64,000 nucleotides of DNA from CAKZSB01 sp964573105 (GTDB lineage Bacteria; Pseudomonadota; Gammaproteobacteria; Granulosicoccales; Granulosicoccaceae). Numbering within the stretch: position 1 is the first letter of the stretch; each line of letters opens with the position of its first letter. Shown here piece after piece: positions 46,795 through 55,658 of this stretch. Below the pieces are notes generated by a model that was not told where the DNA came from, did no database searches, and was given only the letters and a program-made list of their open reading frames with translations. Position numbers and translations under genes: made by a program. The stretch is from contig CAZNIS010000002.1 in the NCBI GenBank assembly GCA_964573105.1, positions 62,001 through 126,000 of the forward strand, given 5' to 3'.

Positions 46795-48282
46795 TCAGCT
46801 GCACTTATCCAGAAGGTACTGCATCAGCAGCGGCACCGGGCGTCCGGTTGCGCCCTTCGCACCGCCCTGTTTCCAGGCCACACCTGCGATATCCAGGTGT
46901 GCCCAGCGATAGTCAGCGGCAAAGCGGGAGAGAAAACAGCCGGCGGTAATCGAGCCCGCGGCACGCCCGGCAATGTTGGGTATGTCGGCAAAATTGCTCT
47001 TCAAGAGTTGCTGGTATTCATCCCAGATTGGCAACCGCCAGCATTTGTCACCAGCGGCGAGTCCCGCCTGGTAGAGGTCATCGGCAAGTTCATCATCGTT
47101 GCCCATCAGTGCAGACACATCATTGCCCAAGGCAACGATACAGGCACCCGTTAGCGTTGCGATATCGACGACTGTCTCGGGTTTGTAGCGGGCGGCGTAG
47201 GTCAGTGCGTCGCACAGGACCAGTCGGCCCTCGGCATCGGTGTTGAGGATTTCAACAGTCTGGCCCGACATGCTGGTGACGACGTCCCCGGGGCGGGTGG
47301 CGCAACCACTTGGCATATTTTCCGCCGCAGCAACCAGTCCAACCACATTGATCGGCAGCTGCAATTCGACTACGGCTCGCATGACACCGAATACACTGGC
47401 GGCACCACACATATCGAACTTCATTTCGTCCATGCCGGCACCCGGCTTCAGCGATATGCCGCCGGTATCGAAAGTGATTCCTTTCCCAATCAGCACGTAG
47501 GGTTTTTTCGACGCGGCAGCGCCGTTGTATTGCATGGAAATCAACCTGGCCGGCTGCTCGCTGCCGGCAGAGACACTGAGCAGCGCACCCATTTTCAATT
47601 TGCTCATTTGTGCTTCGTCGAGCACGCTGACCTTCAATGTCTTCCAGTCGCGGCGCAGGTTGCCGGCATATTTGGCCAGATAGTCAGGTGTGCATACGTT
47701 AGGGGCCAGATTGCCCAGATCGCGGGCCACAGCGGTGCCGGCGGCAATCGCGCTGCCTTGACTGATACCCTTTTCGGCGGGTTTGGTATCGGCTTTGGAT
47801 TCACAAGCGAGCGTGAGTTTTTTCAGTGACGAGGCCGCCTTTGACGGCTTGCTCTTGTGCTCGTTGAACTGATAGGTCGCATTGATGGCGGCGCTGGCAA
47901 TCGCCCTGGCTTTCCACGTGGTGTCGCGCCCATCGACTTCGACATTCATCAGGCAACTGATGCAATCGCTGGCTGCCGTGCCAGTCACCGTCCGCGCCTG
48001 CGCCGCGGCCATCTTTTCAAAATCTGCCGCGGATACTTTGCCAGTTGGCGCGTTGATCAGCAGTACGCGCCGAGCGCCTGCACCCGCACCGGTCGGCAAC
48101 AGTAGTGTCGCCCCCGCAGTATCTGCCAGGTCGCCCTGTTTGATTAGTTTGCTTAGCAGTTGATCCGCTTGCTCATTCAGAGCGGCGGCCGTACCGGTCA
48201 ATTTCCTGGAGTGGTTGACGGGCACTACCAGACATTGCGTCTTTTGATTGATTGGGTTGGCGTGCGAGGCTTTGATTTGCAA
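46795..48282 (-). CDS. pepA: Leucyl aminopeptidase (M17)
   Basis: A 495-residue two-metal aminopeptidase; in E. coli PepA also acts as a DNA-binding accessory factor in Xer recombination and carAB control. The metal-binding and catalytic core is plain: IGKGITFDTGGISLKPGAGM (about 265), MKFDMCGAASVFG (about 287), the signature NTDAEGRLVL (about 348) and AHLDIAGVAW (about 465). I chose TTG 48282, with GGGA upstream, since the protein then begins like E. coli PepA (503); another TTG at 48345 lacks a ribosome site. Divergent from lptF. Confidence 0.93.
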   Translation of the reverse strand: MQIKASHANPINQKTQCLVVPVNHSRKLTGTAAALNEQADQLLSKLIKQGDLADTAGATLLLPTGAGAGARRVLLINAPTGKVSAADFEKMAAAQARTVTGTAASDCISCLMNVEVDGRDTTWKARAIASAAINATYQFNEHKSKPSKAASSLKKLTLACESKADTKPAEKGISQGSAIAAGTAVARDLGNLAPNVCTPDYLAKYAGNLRRDWKTLKVSVLDEAQMSKLKMGALLSVSAGSEQPARLISMQYNGAAASKKPYVLIGKGITFDTGGISLKPGAGMDEMKFDMCGAASVFGVMRAVVELQLPINVVGLVAAAENMPSGCATRPGDVVTSMSGQTVEILNTDAEGRLVLCDALTYAARYKPETVVDIATLTGACIVALGNDVSALMGNDDELADDLYQAGLAAGDKCWRLPIWDEYQQLLKSNFADIPNIAGRAAGSITAGCFLSRFAADYRWAHLDIAGVAWKQGGAKGATGRPVPLLMQYLLDKCS

Positions 48283-48707
48283 GATGGCTTCCCTCGAAAT
48301 AGGCTGCGCGCGTGAATGTGTTTGCAAAGGGCGCTGAACAGCCAAACTCTAACACGAACCGGCATTGGCCGGCGCAATTGACGAACGAGCGGGGTAAGGT
48401 ACACACAAGCCCGTGATTTGCCATTGATGATCGTTCGGGATTGATAGATTGAATTGTCCATTCTGCCAAAGCCATGGTGCGCAGTTCGGCCAATGGTTCT
48501 GTTGGCTGTCTATTACGATTTAATACCGGTATCACCGCCTGGGGGCAAGATATGCACTGCGTTGCTATACTAAGGTGACGGCGCAGTGCTTCAATCGCGG
48601 GCGTCAATGTCTTGAAATGCCATCCGTTTGCTACGTGCACCGCCTATCCCCAACTGCTTTGCACTGGTTGGTGCGCTCACCAGTCACCCGGTCGCTAGAA
48701 TCTGCCT
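48283..48707. other. Divergent pepA/lptF control region
   Basis: A gap of 425 bp (362 bp if pepA starts at 48345) between divergent pepA and lptF. It should hold both promoters. Short frames cross it but none looks like a protein, and I could not identify a confident promoter pair or RNA. Confidence 0.4.
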
Positions 48708-49817
48708 ATGCGCAATCATCTGGATCGTTACGTATTCAGGGAAATTACCCAGACCTGGTTAGCGGTCACCATCGTATTGCTGGTGATCATGATTGCGAAC
48801 GTGCTCGCGCGCACGCTCTCCAAGGTCACCGACGGTACGGTCGCACCCGAAATGCTGCTGGCGCTGGTGGCCGTGAAATCGGTTAATCTGCTGGTAACCC
48901 TGATACCACTGGGTTTGTATCTCGGCGTGCTGCTCGGCTTCGGGCGTCTCTACCGAGATAGCGAGATGTCGGCGATTGCCGCCTGTGGCGCTGGACTCAA
49001 GGCGCTCTATCGTCCGGCCATTGTCGCGGGTCTGATCGGCGTGGTGTTGATCGGTATTCTTACTATCTGGGTGTCTCCGTGGGCCGCCAGATATGAGCGC
49101 GTGCTGGCGGATCAAATCGCATCTCGTTCCGTGGCCGGATTGCTGAATGCGGGTCGCTTTGTCGAGTTGCTCGACGGAAAAGCTGTGGTATTTACAGAGT
49201 CACTGGCTGAAAACAAACAACAGTTTGAGAATATCTTTGTCCACCGTGAGCTGGCCGATGGCTCCTTTGAAGTCGAAACGGCCAGCTACGCGGTGTATCA
49301 ACACGACGAATTGACCGGGGACGAATTTATCGTATTCGTCGACGGCGCGAGTACCGTTGCACAACCGGGCAGCAGCCAGTACCGCACCACGCGATTTGCG
49401 CAGCATGGGATCAAACTACCCGAGCGCGAATCGACATCAAGCGTCGGTAAGGTAGAGTCCTTTTCCATGACCAGCCTGTGGCAATCGGATAGCCAGGCAG
49501 CCAGCGCCGAGTTGCAATGGCGGATCTCGATTCCGCTGGCTGCAGTCCTGCTGGCGATACTGGCCGTTCCGTTGTCGCACACTTCTCCCAGACAGGGGCG
49601 CTACTCCAGAATCGCGCTGGCGATTCTGATCTATGTGCCTTACGCCAATCTTCTCGTTCTGAGTCGCAAGTGGATTGCAGCGGGCACCCTTTCGCCTGTG
49701 ATCGGGCTTTGGTGGGTGCACATCCTGTTGCTGGCGCTGGCGGCCATACTGGCGGTGAAGCTCTATGGCATAAGCTGGATTACCGGCAAGTCGGGTGACA
49801 GGGGTGCATTGGCGTGA
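48708..49817 (+). CDS. lptF: LPS export permease LptF
   Basis: A 369-residue inner-membrane permease that, with LptG and the LptB2 ATPase, extracts lipopolysaccharide and pushes it along the Lpt bridge. The N-terminal YVFREITQTWLAV helix, six transmembrane segments in two groups (first 15-125, last 280-360) and a central periplasmic beta-jellyroll (about 130-265) are visible. Length matches E. coli LptF (366). Its stop overlaps the lptG GTG by four bases (GTGA). Divergent from pepA as in E. coli. Confidence 0.94.
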   Translation: MRNHLDRYVFREITQTWLAVTIVLLVIMIANVLARTLSKVTDGTVAPEMLLALVAVKSVNLLVTLIPLGLYLGVLLGFGRLYRDSEMSAIAACGAGLKALYRPAIVAGLIGVVLIGILTIWVSPWAARYERVLADQIASRSVAGLLNAGRFVELLDGKAVVFTESLAENKQQFENIFVHRELADGSFEVETASYAVYQHDELTGDEFIVFVDGASTVAQPGSSQYRTTRFAQHGIKLPERESTSSVGKVESFSMTSLWQSDSQAASAELQWRISIPLAAVLLAILAVPLSHTSPRQGRYSRIALAILIYVPYANLLVLSRKWIAAGTLSPVIGLWWVHILLLALAAILAVKLYGISWITGKSGDRGALA

Positions 49818-50878
49818 ACCTGCTTTCTCGCTACATCGGTAAAACGATACTGCTCAACACCCTGCTTGTCGTTGTGGTGCTGGTCGCCCTGTCGGCAGTT
49901 TTCGGCTTCATTCGGGAGCTCGATGACGTCGGCCGCGGGGATTATTCACTGCCGATCGCCGCGATATACGTGCTGCTGCGAATTCCGGGTAGTGCCTATG
50001 AACTGTTTCCGTCGGCGGTACTACTCGGCAGCCTTTTGGGTATGGGGGCGCTGGCGTCACAAAGCGAATTGACGGTAATGCGATCAGCCGGCATTTCTAT
50101 CGCGCAAATCGTCAAATCAGTGCTGATGATTGGATTGATTCTGATGGCCGCCGTGGTGCTGATCGGTGAGTTCGTGATGCCGCGTAGTGAAATTCAGGCC
50201 CAGGAGATGCGCAGTGCCGCCCTGGCCAAGCGTGTATCGATCAGTGAAAGGACCGGTTATTGGGCGCGATCAGATAACCGCTACATTAACATCAAGACCG
50301 TTCTGCCCGATATCAGCCTGATTGACGTGCGCGTCTATGAATTTGATCAGGGTCAACTGTCAACCGTGGTGGCGGCCGGCAAGGCGGTGCAACAAGTCGA
50401 TGGCAGCTGGCAGCTTAGCGGTGTGGTTAGAAATGACTACACCGGCGAGCGAGTGGTTATCAGTGAAATGGAGACTGAAGTCTGGCCCAGGCTCGTCAAC
50501 ACAGAGTTGCTGCAGGGGCTATCGGTGCCGGTTGAATCCATGTCGGTCAGTAATCTGCTAAAACAAATTGCCTACTTGCGGAGCAATCAGCTCGACAGCC
50601 GGCAGATAGAACTCGCGCTGTGGACTAAAATAGCCAACCCGGTAGCGACACTGGTCATGCTGTTGCTGTCGCTGCCATTCGTTTTCGGATCGCAACGAAG
50701 TGGGGGAACCGGCCAGAAGATTTTCGTTGGCATTCTGCTCGGCATAGGATTCTTTCTCATCAACCGTCTATTTACCCATCTTGGGCTGGCTTATGGCCTC
50801 AATCCGGCAACCAGCACATTAATACCACTGGTCATGTTTGGTTTAATCGCGCTGGTGGGGGTTCGACGGATATCCTGA
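49814..50878 (+). CDS. lptG: LPS export permease LptG
   Basis: The second permease subunit, 354 residues, with N-terminal helix segment YIGKTILLNTLLVVVVL, six transmembrane helices flanking a periplasmic jellyroll (about 130-255) and the coupling-helix region ELTVMRSAGISIAQIV (about 88-103) that contacts LptB. Length matches E. coli LptG (360). GTG start translationally coupled to lptF. Transcription probably ends at the hairpin near 51095-51126. Confidence 0.94.
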   Translation: MNLLSRYIGKTILLNTLLVVVVLVALSAVFGFIRELDDVGRGDYSLPIAAIYVLLRIPGSAYELFPSAVLLGSLLGMGALASQSELTVMRSAGISIAQIVKSVLMIGLILMAAVVLIGEFVMPRSEIQAQEMRSAALAKRVSISERTGYWARSDNRYINIKTVLPDISLIDVRVYEFDQGQLSTVVAAGKAVQQVDGSWQLSGVVRNDYTGERVVISEMETEVWPRLVNTELLQGLSVPVESMSVSNLLKQIAYLRSNQLDSRQIELALWTKIANPVATLVMLLLSLPFVFGSQRSGGTGQKIFVGILLGIGFFLINRLFTHLGLAYGLNPATSTLIPLVMFGLIALVGVRRIS

Positions 50879-51094
50879 ACACCAGGGTCCCGTTGTTTCG
50901 GCGCTGACCCCGGGATCGGCCAGTGCGAGTCAACGCTTGCTAAAAGCCGTTGTGAGTCATAACCGCAGCAACCGTTCCATTGTGGTTTGCGTGACAACGG
51001 GCGCAGCACGCGGTTTGCGACGATTATTCCACTGACTTATATCCAGATTGTTGCGTCAGCTGGCGGCCAATATCGCACCACAGTGGTGCGAGAA

Positions 51095-51126
51095 CGAAAA
51101 AGGCAGCCATCCAGCTGCCTTTTTCG
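51095..51126. terminator. Bidirectional intrinsic terminator after lptG and the H1-like gene
   Basis: A 13-bp perfect stem (51095-51107 with 51114-51126) with a 6-base CATCCA loop. The stem has a five-A/five-T tract next to a GGCAGC core, so either strand yields a GC stem followed by U residues. It lies between convergent lptG and the lysine-rich protein gene and should terminate both. Confidence 0.9.
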
Positions 51127-51161
51127 CGCTTACTCTCGGTAAATGAGAGTAGGGGTAGAGC

Positions 51162-51572
51162 TTACTTCTTGGCAGAACGCTTCTTTTTGCGGCGCTTTTT
51201 GGTCGCACCGGCAGCCATGCCTTTGGCTGATATAGCGTTGATTTGCTTCAGACCGTCGATGACCTTGGCCAGTTGCTCTTCTTTCTTGCCGGCGGCAGCA
51301 GCTTCTGCTTTTGCAACCTTGAGCTCGGCTTTGGCTGCAGCAAGTTTCTTGCGCATTTCAGCCAGCGCAGCGGTTACACCTGAACCACGTGCTTTCTTCT
51401 TGGAAGAAGCCTTTTTCTTGGAAGCTTTTTTCTTGGAAGAGGCTTTTTTCTTCCCGGCGGCTTTCTTTTTACCGCGAGCTTTCTTCTTACCAACAGAAGT
51501 TGACCCAGCTGGACGACCTCGTTTCTTACCGGTGGCCTTTTTCTTCGCAGCGGTCTTTTTGGTTCTTGCCAT
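51162..51572 (-). CDS. Lysine-rich histone H1-like protein with AT-hook-like motif
   Basis: A 136-residue, extremely basic protein. The N-terminal part (about 1-62) is made of KKKA/KKAS-type repeats with an AT-hook-like core (KKRGRPAGS, about 16-24). The middle (about 65-112) is a predicted alpha-helix or coiled coil with AALAEMRKKLAAAKAEL, and the C-terminus is again KKRRKKKR-like. This resembles bacterial H1-like and AlgP-type DNA-binding proteins, but repeats are low complexity and exact homology is uncertain. GGAG lies seven bases before the ATG, and a good sigma-70 promoter lies upstream, so it is probably well expressed as a monocistronic gene. Confidence 0.85.
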   Translation of the reverse strand: MARTKKTAAKKKATGKKRGRPAGSTSVGKKKARGKKKAAGKKKASSKKKASKKKASSKKKARGSGVTAALAEMRKKLAAAKAELKVAKAEAAAAGKKEEQLAKVIDGLKQINAISAKGMAAGATKKRRKKKRSAKK

Positions 51573-51603
51573 TTAGATCTCCAAATGATTAACAGGCGGG
51601 TGG

Positions 51604-51631
51604 ATTATAATCGCTAATTGTTTGAATTCAA
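51604..51631 (-). promoter_or_regulatory. Sigma-70 promoter of the H1-like gene
   Basis: On the minus strand TTGAAT (51626-51631) and a perfect TATAAT (51604-51609) are 16 bases apart. The gene's ATG is about 32 bases beyond the -10 box, giving a short leader with its GGAG ribosome site. Confidence 0.7.
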
Positions 51632-52002
51632 TAAAAACCGTAACTTTGCAATGAATTTTAATCAAAAAAAGCGCCAGATTGGTTCTGAAACTCTGTTTTG
51701 AATGTCGTTGACGCTAAAGATTGAAGAAAAAGTATCAATCAATTCGTGTGTAGCGTACTTAGTGAATCGGAATGCTGAACCCATGCGGTCAATTGAACTG
51801 ATGGAATAACTTGTCATGACTAAAGTTACATTGCCACTGTTGATATCAGCATTCACAATATCGGTTGACGCATTCAATAGACTGATCGGCATCGGTCTGC
51901 ATACGCAATTGGATGCAGTGGGCGTGTGGTTGATTGCGATCACGGGTGGCATTGGCTGAGCGACTCGGTGATCTGTAACTTTTTGGCGGAGCCTGGAAAC
52001 AC
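51632..52002. other. AT-rich intergenic region
   Basis: A 371-bp stretch between the H1-like promoter and the RDD gene. It is more AT-rich than the coding regions. A 47-codon frame at 51816-51959 (+) encodes a hydrophobic peptide beginning MTKVTLPLLISAFTI, and a 120-codon frame runs the other way; neither has strong support. No RNA or repeat is recognised. Confidence 0.4.
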
Positions 52003-52458
52003 TTGAATAAACCGGAACCCTCATCGAATACCGATATCGCTCAACCGGAGCGAGGTTTGTTTGTTTTGCTGCGTCGATTGATGGCCATGCTCTACGATTC
52101 GTTTCTCGTCATTGCCGTCATGTTTGCGATCAGCGCAGTCGCCGTGGCCCTCAATGGCGGCACTGCAGTTGGCAGTCCAATCTTTTATGTTGTTCTCATG
52201 TTGGTGCCGCCGTGCTTTTATCTTTGGTTTTGGACGCACGGTGGGCAGACCTTGGGAATGAGTGCCTGGCAACTTCGATTGACAGGCCCGGATCAGAAAT
52301 TGGTCACGGTATGGCAATGCCTGAAGCGGATGGTGCTGGCAATAGTCACGCTTGCACCATTCGGCCTGGGGTTGCTGTGGATCCTGATCGATGGGGATAA
52401 CCGAACGCTCTACGGACGGTTTTCTGGCACCAAAATATCCAGATACCAAAAAAACTGA
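52003..52458 (+). CDS. RDD-family membrane protein
   Basis: A 151-residue protein with three hydrophobic helices (about 31-52, 60-80 and 108-128). The RDD signature is partly kept: the first helix begins near LMAMLYDSFLV with the family aspartate, and the WTHGGQTLGMSAWQLRLTG segment (about 84-102) is typical. The function of most RDD proteins is unknown; some are sodium/proton antiporters. Start TTG at 52003; an ATG 23 or 26 codons later is possible. Convergent with the second moeA across repeat copy C. Confidence 0.84.
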   Translation: MNKPEPSSNTDIAQPERGLFVLLRRLMAMLYDSFLVIAVMFAISAVAVALNGGTAVGSPIFYVVLMLVPPCFYLWFWTHGGQTLGMSAWQLRLTGPDQKLVTVWQCLKRMVLAIVTLAPFGLGLLWILIDGDNRTLYGRFSGTKISRYQKN

Positions 52459-52569
52459 CGCATTCTGAATACTTTTGATGTCACAAACGCATGCACGGTT
52501 GGTGGCGGCGCAATGGAGAAAAGTTCAACTCGCATTGTTAATACGCCGATTCTCGATCAACAATCGACT

Positions 52570-52751
52570 CTGTTCACGCCGTACCAGGCGCTGTTTCAGC
52601 AACCGGGCAGCCGCTGCACCCTGTTTCTTCTGAGCGGCTTAGTGCCGTAATGATCGATACTGGCGAGACCTTCGACTCTGCATGCGGATGGGACACCCGG
52701 TCAGGCTTACCGTGAACAGTCAGTGAAAAACGCCCGCTCTGGCGTGAACAC
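52570..52751 (-). repeat. Dispersed hairpin repeat, diverged copy C
   Basis: Bounded by CTGTTCAC (52570-52577) and GTGAACAG (52712-52719), like copies A and B, but with a 150-bp, largely diverged interior. The right flank is well conserved: on the minus strand ACGCC pairs with GGCGT (52741-52745 and 52730-52734), a run of five T follows, then a CACTGACTGTTCACGGT segment matching A and B. It lies 64 bp after the stop of the second moeA, in its orientation. This fills part of the 356-bp gap 52459-52814; nothing else is recognised there. Confidence 0.7.
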
Positions 52752-52814
52752 GCGCGCCAGAGGTTCGTAAATAATTACGTGGATACTCTGCGCAATGGAC
52801 AAAGTATTGTCTGT

Positions 52815-54056
52815 TCAAGCAAGGCCGGGCAGGTCAGAGAAAAGGATAATTTCCACCGATGATCCAGCGGCTGCACCAGTAGACTTGCGTGGCAGACAAA
52901 TGAAGCAGTTGGCAGCACTCATGGAGCTCAAAACATGAGAGTCCTGCGCCCCGGTGCTCTGAACGACATAGCCGTGATCCTGCGATATTGCGATGCCGCG
53001 CTGGAATTCGAATCGGCCTGCTTCTTTTGTCAGGGTATCCTGATTGGTTGCCAGTAGGCGTCGCGGCGGATCGTGTGGCATGGCGGCAAATTTCATAATT
53101 GCCGGTATCACCAAATGTGCACAAGTCACCATCGACGATACGGGATTACCCGGTAATCCAAAATACATGGCGCCGCTTTTTAGTCGAGCGCTGACCAGCG
53201 GTTTGCCCGGTTTCATTGCAATTTTCCAGAATAGCAACTCCGCGTTATCCTGCAGTGCCGATTTTATGAAATCGGCCTCTCCAACTGATACGCCGCCACT
53301 GGATATCATGAAATCGAACTGGTCGCGGTGATTGAGTGCCTGTTCGATGCTATCCCGGTTGTCTCGGACGATACCAAGGTCATCCACAATGGCGCCGATG
53401 CGCCGCAGCATTGAAGCGAGCGTAATCCGGTTGCTGTCGTAGATTTGTCCTGCGCCGAGCTCGCTGCCCGGATCGCACAGTTCATCACCAGTGGAAAACA
53501 GACCCACGCGTGGCTGTCGAATGACGTCGACGTACTCGAAACCCTGACCCGCGAGCAGTCCGGCAGTGGCAACAGTGATATTTTGTCCGGCCTTAACCAG
53601 TGTCTGGTTCTTCTCGATATCGTCTCCCGGGTGGCGATTGTGTTGTCCTTGCACAGGCGAGCTGTTCACCGTCACGGTGTCGCCGTCACTGCTGGTGTTC
53701 TCCTGAATCACGATAGTGTCGGCGCCCGACGGAATTTGTGCGCCCGTGGTAATGCGCACAGCCTGATTGTTTTCAATCGGTGCAGGGTAAGGGTGGCCTG
53801 CGAGCGACACGCCTGCAACTGGCATCGGAACACCCACTTCTACTGCGTCATAGCGAACCGCATAGCCATCCATTGCAGAATTTCGAAAGTGTGGAATATT
53901 GTGCCTTGCGGTTATATCACCGGCGCTGGTGCGTCCCGCAGCATCTGTCAATTTTATTGTTTCTATTTCTTTGCACGTCGTAACCGCAAGTAGCACTTTT
54001 GCTCTCGCTTCTTCCATATCCAGTGCGGCGGATGTGTTTGATTCAGTTGAAGGCAT
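52815..54056 (-). CDS. moeA: Molybdopterin molybdenumtransferase, second copy
   Basis: A 413-residue MoeA paralogue. Motifs: FRNSAMDGYAVRYD (about 55-68), ITTGAQIPSGADTIVIQE (about 105-122), SSGGVSVGEADFI (about 255-267), FWKIAMKPGKPLVSA (about 283) and YFGLPGNPVSSMVT (about 303). It is complete. I begin it at ATG 54056, because the preceding 94 open codons show no family similarity. It stands alone, while the first copy is coupled to mobA. Two MoeA enzymes may serve different metals (Mo/W) or different cofactor forms. A repeat copy follows its stop. Confidence 0.92.
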   Translation of the reverse strand: MPSTESNTSAALDMEEARAKVLLAVTTCKEIETIKLTDAAGRTSAGDITARHNIPHFRNSAMDGYAVRYDAVEVGVPMPVAGVSLAGHPYPAPIENNQAVRITTGAQIPSGADTIVIQENTSSDGDTVTVNSSPVQGQHNRHPGDDIEKNQTLVKAGQNITVATAGLLAGQGFEYVDVIRQPRVGLFSTGDELCDPGSELGAGQIYDSNRITLASMLRRIGAIVDDLGIVRDNRDSIEQALNHRDQFDFMISSGGVSVGEADFIKSALQDNAELLFWKIAMKPGKPLVSARLKSGAMYFGLPGNPVSSMVTCAHLVIPAIMKFAAMPHDPPRRLLATNQDTLTKEAGRFEFQRGIAISQDHGYVVQSTGAQDSHVLSSMSAANCFICLPRKSTGAAAGSSVEIILFSDLPGLA

Positions 54057-54489
54057 AGAGAGTTTTAATCGAAATGGTTCATGTGCTTGCAGCGACGTAC
54101 TGCCAAGGGTTGCAGGCTGCGGGTTGCTGCCGACCTGGTGCGCGAATCCTGCGTGCACGATTGGTTTGGCGACTGACCTTATAGCTGATGTGGTGGTAAA
54201 AAGTGACGGGTGTCCGCTGTGAATAATCGCTGTATGGCCCGTTGATGTGCCGTTGCCGATGACATCAACTGCCGCAACCAGCGAGCTGCTGGCGTGGTAT
54301 CGCAAAGCGACATGATTCTGCTTCAGTTGGCTTGGCATTGGGCTGCGCGACGCGGGCGATGTTGCGTCCCTGTCTCGCAGGTAATGCCGTTAACGCCGCG
54401 TATTAATTGTACCTTAATGTATGGTCTTCGGTCCGGCCGTCTATGCGGCGATGCGCGTGGGCTGGCCCCATATCGGGTTAACCAGGTTG
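54057..54489. other. Long leader between divergent moeA and xerD
   Basis: A 433-bp region between two divergent genes. It is open in the moeA frame for 94 codons (to 54338), but this stretch has no recognisable protein similarity. It may hold a long moeA leader; molybdenum cofactor genes in related bacteria often have a Moco-binding RNA leader. I cannot confirm a structure by eye. Confidence 0.35.
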
Positions 54490-55404
54490 ATGACTTCTGA
54501 TTCGGGACACTTGAATAACGACGGTTTGCTGGAACGGTTTCGACACTATCTGTGGCTGGAGCGCGGCTTGAGCGAAAACACAGTGGCATCTTATGGCAGC
54601 GACCTGAGGCTTTACTCGAATTGGCTGAATCAACAGGGGGTTGGTCTGGGCGACTGCGGCAGCGAGCATGTGCTGTCGTATCTTGCGTTGCGCGTGCACA
54701 ATGGCGTCAGTGCTCGAACCACGGCGCGGTTGTTGTCGAGCTTGAAACGGTTTTACCGATTTTTGGTTCGCGAGCGGCTGATCGACAACGATCCGACAGC
54801 GCTCGTCGAGGCGCCGAGAGTTGGCCGCGCTCTGCCACATTCGCTCACCGAAGAACAGATCGCGCGTCTTCTTAGCGCGCCGGATCGCTCAAGTGCGGAA
54901 GGGAGCCGGGATCTGGCGATGCTGGAGCTGACCTATTCCAGCGGGCTTCGGGTATCCGAGTTGATTGCGCTGTGTGTTGGGCAGGTCAATCTCACCGCTG
55001 GCCTGATGCGTGTGTTCGGCAAAGGGGGCAAAGAGCGATTGTTGCCGATAGGCGACTTTGCCCGCGACAGCCTGGAAGCGTATCTGACGGCCGCCCGGCC
55101 GCAATTGCTCGGCAGCAATGGTGAATCAGACAGTCTTTTCGTCACGCGTCGCGGGGGCAGTCTGACGCGTCAGGCATTCTGGTACCGGGTAAAAAAGTAC
55201 GCCGCCATTGCCGAAATCACACAGCCGTTGTCGCCCCACACTCTGCGCCACGCCTTTGCCACCCATCTGGTCAACAATCAGGCCGACTTGCGGGTGGTGC
55301 AGATGCTGCTTGGCCACAGTAATATTTCGACGACACAAATCTACACCCACGTTGCGGCGGAACGATTAAAAAAACTGCATCAGGGCCACCATCCGCGTGG
55401 CTAG
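54490..55404 (+). CDS. xerD: Site-specific tyrosine recombinase XerD
   Basis: A 304-residue tyrosine recombinase that, with XerC, resolves chromosome dimers at dif. The N-terminal SAM-like core-binding domain (about 10-95, YLWLERGLSENTVASY) precedes the catalytic domain with arginine in SSGLRVSEL (about 157), lysine in GKGGKERLLP (about 181), HTLRHAFATHL (about 253), LLGHSNISTTQ (about 276) and the tyrosine in IYTHV. Start ATG 54490 fits E. coli XerD (298). The identity as XerD rather than XerC is supported by the downstream dsbC, the enterobacterial order xerD-dsbC. Confidence 0.92.
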   Translation: MTSDSGHLNNDGLLERFRHYLWLERGLSENTVASYGSDLRLYSNWLNQQGVGLGDCGSEHVLSYLALRVHNGVSARTTARLLSSLKRFYRFLVRERLIDNDPTALVEAPRVGRALPHSLTEEQIARLLSAPDRSSAEGSRDLAMLELTYSSGLRVSELIALCVGQVNLTAGLMRVFGKGGKERLLPIGDFARDSLEAYLTAARPQLLGSNGESDSLFVTRRGGSLTRQAFWYRVKKYAAIAEITQPLSPHTLRHAFATHLVNNQADLRVVQMLLGHSNISTTQIYTHVAAERLKKLHQGHHPRG

Positions 55405-55658
55405 CAACTGTTGCGGCACAATCCACTATTGCGGTAGCCTGCCCGCGCTCATACTGGCGACGCCCCGGAATCGGGGTGCGGCGCAAGCGTTAAAATAATC
55501 GATCAGGTCGCATTGTCGCGGCTCGTTCTCGGTAACCGATGTCTGGCAAGTGCGCAACTTCGTGCCGTATTTCCCGGACGTGCTTCGTTATAGAGCAGAA
55601 CTTACCGATCAGGCTATAGTCCATACGTTGGGAAACCGAGTTTACACAGGGTGAATCG

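Noticed and set aside
51662..52024. A 120-codon minus-strand open frame
   Set aside because: It overlaps the start of the RDD gene, has no ribosome site or family features, and its composition is not protein-like.
54057..54338. In-frame 94-codon extension of the second moeA
   Set aside because: MoeA similarity begins at ATG 54056 and the extension has no recognisable similarity; the possibility of a fused leader is only noted.
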